A stretch of 64,000 bases of DNA from the NCBI GenBank assembly GCA_934045905.1, contig OW203762.1, positions 54,957,411 to 55,021,410 on the forward strand, read 5' to 3'. The stretch is from Leuctra nigra (taxonomy: Eukaryota; Arthropoda; Insecta; Plecoptera; Leuctridae). How positions within the stretch are numbered: the stretch's first letter is position 1; the number at the start of each line of letters is the position of its first letter. The notes below the pieces were generated by a model that worked only from the letters and a program-made list of their open reading frames with translations, did not search any database and had not been told where the DNA came from. A program made the translations under genes and the position numbers. This document shows positions 58,214-64,000 of this stretch, in pieces.

Positions 58214-59227
58214 ATTTCTACGTCTTCTACACGTGTTGGGATGACCTGGAAGCGAACCACGTGCGCATGCGTTGTTTCTTATCAAATCATTCTGAAAGTT
58301 CAATCGTGTATACTTTTTACAGTTCATTCCTGATTTTCTTTTATTACTGGAATACCTACATTAAAAATGTTACTATATAACGCAATATATTAACATACTA
58401 ATTCCCAGTATAGCACAACCAACTTTACATGCAGATGAAGTGAACTTTAGCTATTTAGATGACGTAGGTACTCATTGGCTATTGTCATGGTAACCACCGA
58501 TATATCCACTAACTTGACAACAAGGCAACCGAGGCAACTGAGAGATTTCTGGTTCAAAGTTTCTACATAATATGGAAAACACATATCAAAATGATTGCTT
58601 GAATATCGAGAATGCTTGTGACAGTGGGGTGTCAGACTCCTAGACTGCCCCCCCCCCCCCCCCCCGCGAGTCCGAGCAGTGAAAGAGATGTACCCGGGTC
58701 ATCTGCCCCAGGAACTCTGTCTTTTGGCAATCCCTGGAATCAGTTGAACCAGGTTTATTTATTCATCGCCGCCTAATCGCCGGCTGGAACATTGTCCAGG
58801 CTCGCGTGACTGGAGAAACTAAAACCCAGCCAGCGAGATTCTACACCAATCAACCCAAGCAATGAATCAACGCACACGATCATCGATACCAATATTCATT
58901 TCATATAGATTCTGTGTAATGATCTATTCAACGAACTCGAGCCGTGTTTTGTTTGTGTTCGAAATAACTATGAACGTAAGATGTGAAGCGGTGATAGAAG
59001 TAATAACTACACAACTTGTGACAAGCTACACATGAAATACAGGCATTTTATTATAATGCTAGGAACTCGGCGAGAAACGCATAAAATCCATGTTATATTA
59101 TTTCCGGTGACATTATTCTCGTGCTCGGTAACTTGGATTTACCAACACTGAAGGTGTCAGTTGTTAATTATTGTTACCTATGCCTGAATGTATTTACTTT
59201 TGCGATTGAGATTTCCAATTAGGTAAT
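58214..59227. other. Stretch without a supported gene
   Basis: It holds an NRF1-like TGCGCATGCG at about 58262-58271 and an 18-C tract (58648-58665). Confidence 0.45.
58648..58665 (+). repeat. Homopolymer C tract (18 C)
   Basis: Uninterrupted run of 18 C (G on the other strand). Confidence 0.85.
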
Positions 59228-59692
59228 ATGTTTCCCCCTATGTGTAGTAGGCTTATTTGTCCTATATCCACTTTTTGAAAATTTGAGCTAGGTATTGGAT
59301 ATTGCTTATTGATACTCCTTTAATACATTCATAACATAAAAATACTAATATTCCAGTAAACCTTAATTTCTAAGCTATTCGCTTCTGGGTGGAATTTTGA
59401 AAAATTTGTAAAAATGACAAAGTTTTTCTCAAATAAGGTACCTTTCGATGTAGATTCATTCAATCCCCCCTCAAACTTAGTTCAAAGATGATAGAAAATA
59501 TACATAGTCTTTTGCTTCTTTACACGGCGCTTTCTTTTAAATTAAAAAAAAAAAAAAAAAAAAAAATCTTAAAATATAATAAAGGACAATTTTGAAAAAA
59601 ATGCTTAAATAGTTGAAATTTACCTTCTGCTGTACAAAAACAACGTAAAAATTGGATGATATAGGACAAAATGCGTAACAAATATTTTGTTC
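59228..59692. mobile_element. Possible decayed MITE with facing TTTGTCCTATATC ends
   Basis: TTTGTCCTATATC at 59256-59268 faces its inverted copy in 59658-59672 (GATATAGGACAAAAT). A 23-A tract lies between (59544-59566). The outer flanks do not give a clear duplication, so the limits are approximate. Confidence 0.35.
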
Positions 59693-62600
59693 CCATGACT
59701 TTCTTCGTCCAATAACCAAACGCGGAAAAGCTTCTAGATATTATTCAAGAGATCCATAAGAATGAGTGGAGAGATTAAGTAGCTTTGCCGTGAGAATGAA
59801 TTCAATCTTTGAGCCTCATTATCTGCGAATAAAAGCGGATAAGGACATACGATGTGATGTAATTGCACATGGGGGGATTCGAGACTGGGGGAGTCGAGTC
59901 CTCAGAACATTTCTCCAAAGTTTATTAAATTGCTTCCAGGCATGATTACAAGTTATTGTTAAAAAAGTGCATGGAAATACATTTTCCTGAAACTTGTCCG
60001 ATTAGACTAATCGCAGCGAGTTTCTCCCTCCAGAGTCGTGTCTGTTTCCAGGAATCTTAACTCCTGACAAATAGTCTGGAGTCTCCAGGTCAAGTCAAAA
60101 CAAAGGGCTCTCTGGATGAGATCAGCCCAAGAGCGGCGCAGGACGGACAAAAAGTACGTTATTTTGATTGCAAAAACTTAGGGAACACAACTTAACCTTC
60201 TGCTCCGCGCTCAAGTTCGAAACATTCGTCTTCCAACTCAAGAAAGTGAAAACTGGCTCCTCCACTAAAGCAACAAATTGCATGAAAAAACTCTCTCTTT
60301 TGTTGTCGCATCGTTCAGTCATTTGAAAGAACCCACAAATCTTTTCATACAATTCAGTTTCAACAGCATTCTTATGTATAGTCGAAAGGCATTGCATTAA
60401 CAATAACATTACGGAATTAAAGCTTGTTGATGCTTTTGTTGACTGAAAAAATTATGAAAAGGGTGCCTTTCGTGAAAAAAAATATATACGAATACACTGT
60501 AACATCCAAATAGTGAATAAAACTTTATTTTATTAGGTGTTAATTGAAACTATAATTCTTTCAAATAAAATATTAGTTGTTGATTTGTTTCTTATGTTAG
60601 ATTGGAATATAGTTTTGAGATGAAGATTTATTGCATTAATATTCCAATAAGAAGGTTATGAGAGACCTGAATGGTCGTCTCGATGATAATCGATGATTCC
60701 ACATGGAATAGCGCGCGTGATGACGCAAGATGCTCCATGAAGCACGAGAACATGTGACCCAATCGCAGCAGACCTCTTCGCATGACGCGGGAAACGTGAT
60801 CGCTCTGACCGGACAAATAGCTACGTATATGGCCTAATCGTGCTCCATTATTCCGGACAAAGAATATTATCTCGTTTTAAAAAATATGCGTTCATATTCA
60901 GTCAATTATAATTATGTTGTCGATAATAGAAACCGACGGGGAAATAAAGATTCAATCCGCGATAATATTTTAAGTACACGAGGACCTTGGGTGTTCGGTG
61001 CCTTTTCTACGAAACTCATTGCCAATTAGGAGCTGACGAACTTTGAAAATCACTCTTGAGAAGAAACCGCAAACTGATGCATAGATTGTAATTTGCTCGT
61101 AATTGCATTGATGTCAGCTTTATAAATGAGCCACAGCTGAGATTTGTTCTTAGAACTAACAGACATTCACAGTTGCTTGTCTTCGATATCTCGGTCATTT
61201 CGTCCTCGTGCCATCGAGTTTCTTCCGATCATCTGGAACCACAGAGACATTTCCACTTGGCCGTGAACACGTGACTATAGTGGCCACGCACGTGTTATTA
61301 TAGTGCGTAGTGCGTGCCAATTACATCACAAGCTTTCTAAAGATGAAGGATGTTTGATGACTTCAATTCAAAATAATTGCGTCCGTCAATTTATGGACCT
61401 AATTATGTACGCAGTTTACACTGTGTATACTTGACAGTTATAATGCAGTCCCTAAGTGGATAAGAGACGCGGAGGGATATCAGGTAGCTGCGTTACGACA
61501 TAACACAGGCACTACTTTCTTTGTTCAACAAAACTCTTCGTATACGGAAGTCGCATAAAGACGCTTCTCATTTCGCTTGCTCCGGCCGAATCTGTGTCCG
61601 AATCTCTTCGGTCTTCTCGCGTCGCATCTATAATCAATGAACCTGCGGACGGATCAACCAATGAGTGGTGAGAACACGCGCGCCGGTAGACAGTGTTCTG
61701 GCAAGGCACGGCATGTAGCTGGATGACAGATGACCACCATTAGGCCGTGTCCGGTCGCGGGCGCGGGGCGGGGGGCGGGGGACTGATCGAAGAACCCGGC
61801 ACACGGGGTTAAGTAATTGTACAAAGCATGATGACAAGGGAAGATTAGAGACGCTAGCGGTATGTGTCACCCGTACTAGAATGTTAATTATCATCAACCA
61901 TTTCGAAATACCAGACCGAAACTCGTCACTGATTCAAGTAGCGGTTTATTTGGGTCCAGCTTTGTTTTATATCTTTAAAGTGCTATAAAATGACATTAGT
62001 TTAGCAGAGTTGGTGCATTATACAGCTTGTGGCATGCAGTTGGCGAGTGGAGAGGAACATTTGCCATCCACGACATACCAGCTGCAGAAAATGTACAAAA
62101 TTCCAATCCGAGGGTAATGTTGAAATGGGTCACCTCGTCACGTCACCACGGCTTGTAATGACGACAACAACTTCAGATTGTCTGAGATTGTAAAAGTTTT
62201 CGTCAATCTACTTTCTTCAACAACTTCAGAACTCAATACTTATTGGTGTTTTGTTTGTATACACAACGTTTCTGTTTCTCGTGAGACACGTATATTGCCT
62301 AAAAGATCACTTCCCACACAGAACGCAAGGGTTCTGCTTTGCCAAATCCCCCCATCATTCATAGAAGAATCGCCCTCGCTACGTTTCATTTCTTCGCCCC
62401 ATTCTTTACTCCTCTTCTTGCGCGGGTCATCTTGTGATAAAGCCGAGACCCGCGGAAGCCAGCAGTAAGTCTCTGCCTCTGTTACCCGGTAATAAAGTTC
62501 ATGCATCAACTCTGGTCTCTCGGTGGCTTAGATGGGGTAATAATGAAGAAGACCGCCGCATCAAACGCTTATGGTTGAGTAATAACGCCGGAAGATGAAA

Positions 62601-63119
62601 ACAAGATGGCGGCGACGTCGATAGTGCCTTCTGAGAGGTGACAAACATCTAATCTTGTACATACGACTAATTTTCATTTAATCAAAGATCAAAGAAAATT
62701 ATTTCTGTTGAGAAGAAATCTCAGAATTGAGCCGAAATGAAGCTGCTGTGGAATTCTTTGATCTTCTCTGAAAGAGGCAAAGAGACACCGTGAAGACATT
62801 GGTCTGTCGTTATGAATTTAATCTCCTAATTTGTTAGTCTCACAGAGATGATTTCGACCAAAAGAGAGCATGCAGAACACTGATAAAATGTTTGCTCGTT
62901 CATGGCAAAATATGTAATAGCTCCACCATGTTGTAATATACTCTCCGCCAGAGTTTATTACCCAATGTATCGTATATGACCTCCCCTGCAGTAAATTCGT
63001 TCACTACAATATAAGAAGCTATATAAATTTGCCATGCATGCGGGTAGCGGATATGTTTCGTAAGAGCCACGATTGTAAAGATTTCGAGAGTAAGATTTCG
63101 CAGGTTTGTACGAAGATGA
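59693..63119. other. Stretch without a supported gene
   Basis: It contains a G-rich stretch near 61757-61780 and a promoter-like motif pair at 62588-62613. Overlapping short frames at 60122-60409 and 62178-62509 have no recognisable domain. Confidence 0.45.
62588..62613 (+). promoter_or_regulatory. Adjacent ETS-like and YY1/Pho-like sites
   Basis: CCGGAAG (62588-62594) and AAGATGGCGGC (62603-62613) are nine bases apart, an arrangement common at housekeeping promoters in animals. No transcript start or exon is identified. Confidence 0.3.
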
Positions 63120-63200
63120 GCGAGCCCTGGGAATGGAATCGAACCCGGGCCGGCCGGTCTTGACCAGGAGGCAATTAAGTGGTGGCACGCAACACCGCCA
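63120..63200 (-). mobile_element. tRNA-like SINE fragment
   Basis: The minus strand carries a perfect B box GGTTCGATTCC (63135-63145) in a T-arm-like context (CCCGGGTTCGATTCCATTCC). A TGGCGGTGTTGCGTGCC segment upstream could be a degraded A-box region. No intact cloverleaf is formed. Confidence 0.45.
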
Positions 63201-64000
63201 TCGACGTGATATCTCTAATAATGGGTTCCATGTGAGGAAGGAAGGAGGAACGAGAAAAACAATTTATAGCCTTCTTCAAGTCTATCTACCTTTAAGTAGT
63301 CAAAAAATACCACTAGGTAATAATGTACTATAAAAGGAAAACATCATTAGTTTTACTCGTAGTATTATCGTAATAGTTTTACAGCTATGAACATTGTATC
63401 GGTATGAAAATAACCACAGGTTTAGAGTTGTAAAATCATCAGTGAAAACATTTTAAAAGATACAAATAATGTAATTGAGATATTTGAGTCTTGTTTGGAA
63501 AGTATTTTTTACCAAAGGAACACTTTCGAAACAATTTCTTGTCTTGTCTCTAAGCTAACAGTCAATTATATCATGTTGTGATGAAGCCACGTTCAAATCT
63601 ATTATTATTTGTGTGGTGCAAAGCGTTGGCGCGTGAAATGTTCAGTGATTCACGATCTGGCATTGTGCCCCGCTTCCTCGCGAGCCCTGTCGAGTATCGG
63701 TGATCGTATAAACTACATAACAACAGCGCGAGTTCTTCACTTCCCCAGAGCTCCGATGTTGTAATCTCAGCGTCCCAAGAGGTTTGTCATTCATCTCACA
63801 CAAGACGGAATCATAATCGCAAGACGCAAGAAACGTAACGACAACAACGCAGAAGAAAACGTCCCCGTGAATGTTTTATAATTTATCTTCTTCACGATTC
63901 ATCTAACTAGACTGTCAGCATTGCTTCTTTCCCTCCTCCAAAACTTCTCGACCCATCCGTGATGGGGGAAAAAACAAAAATAAGAGTTAACATCATGACT
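63201..64000. other. Stretch without a supported gene
   Basis: AT-rich, no feature recognised. Confidence 0.5.

Overview
This is AT-rich, gene-poor animal nuclear DNA, almost certainly from an insect with a large repeat-laden genome. The evidence is a tRNA-derived SINE with a perfect 12-bp target duplication, several MITEs with clean TTA, TAA, TA or TTAA flanks, many minisatellites, CpG that is not depleted, and an arthropod-style Inr+DPE core promoter. A polyneopteran such as a stick insect or cockroach would fit, but that is only a guess. No bacterial gene, operon, CRISPR array, canonical tRNA or rRNA gene is visible. Nearly all open frames are chance frames or frames kept open by tandem repeats.

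The best gene evidence is at 39.9-41.1 kb on the minus strand. A CpG-rich island holds an Inr (TCAGTA, +1 at about 40998) with a perfect DPE (GGTCGT) at +28 to +33, and a 5' splice donor follows at 40908/40907. About 0.8 kb further on is an 82-bp exon (40080-39999) that encodes a textbook signal peptide and ends in phase 1 at AAG|GTAGAT. I read this as the 5' end of a secreted or membrane protein gene running leftward, with the 0-40 kb part of the window perhaps being its long first introns. No later exon could be identified. A second, much weaker signal-sequence exon candidate lies at 56479-56303 on the minus strand.

Region by region: 0-4.5 kb is featureless apart from short motifs. 4.5-7.4 kb holds a diverged MITE relative, a 15-bp inverted repeat around a 4x42-bp array, a 7x84-bp satellite array, a 28-G run and a Harbinger-type MITE (6986-7336). 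12.7-13.1 kb holds the SINE. Minisatellites lie at 14.5 kb (about 31 bp), 16.0 kb (44 bp, about 15 copies), 20.6 kb (alternating 72/77 bp), 36.2 kb (21-bp core with an optional linker), 42.0 kb (75 bp x16, purine strand) and 55.9 kb (31 bp x12). Two closely similar TTAA-flanked MITE copies sit at 17.6 and 45.7 kb. The second lies between the arms of a roughly 2.5-kb inverted repeat (45072-47603), and each arm itself contains a 309-bp palindrome. Two more MITEs (TAA-flanked 54149-54380 and TA-flanked 54458-54566) sit 77 bp apart.

Two patterns that annotation would not explain deserve attention. One is a degenerate motif of the form AAATTTxAAGTxGATCGGTCAAxCxGTT shared by otherwise different repeats (5.0, 25.2-25.8, 45.1-45.4 and 47.3-47.6 kb). 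The other is an apparent excess of the palindromic CRE octamer TGACGTCA (nine seen).
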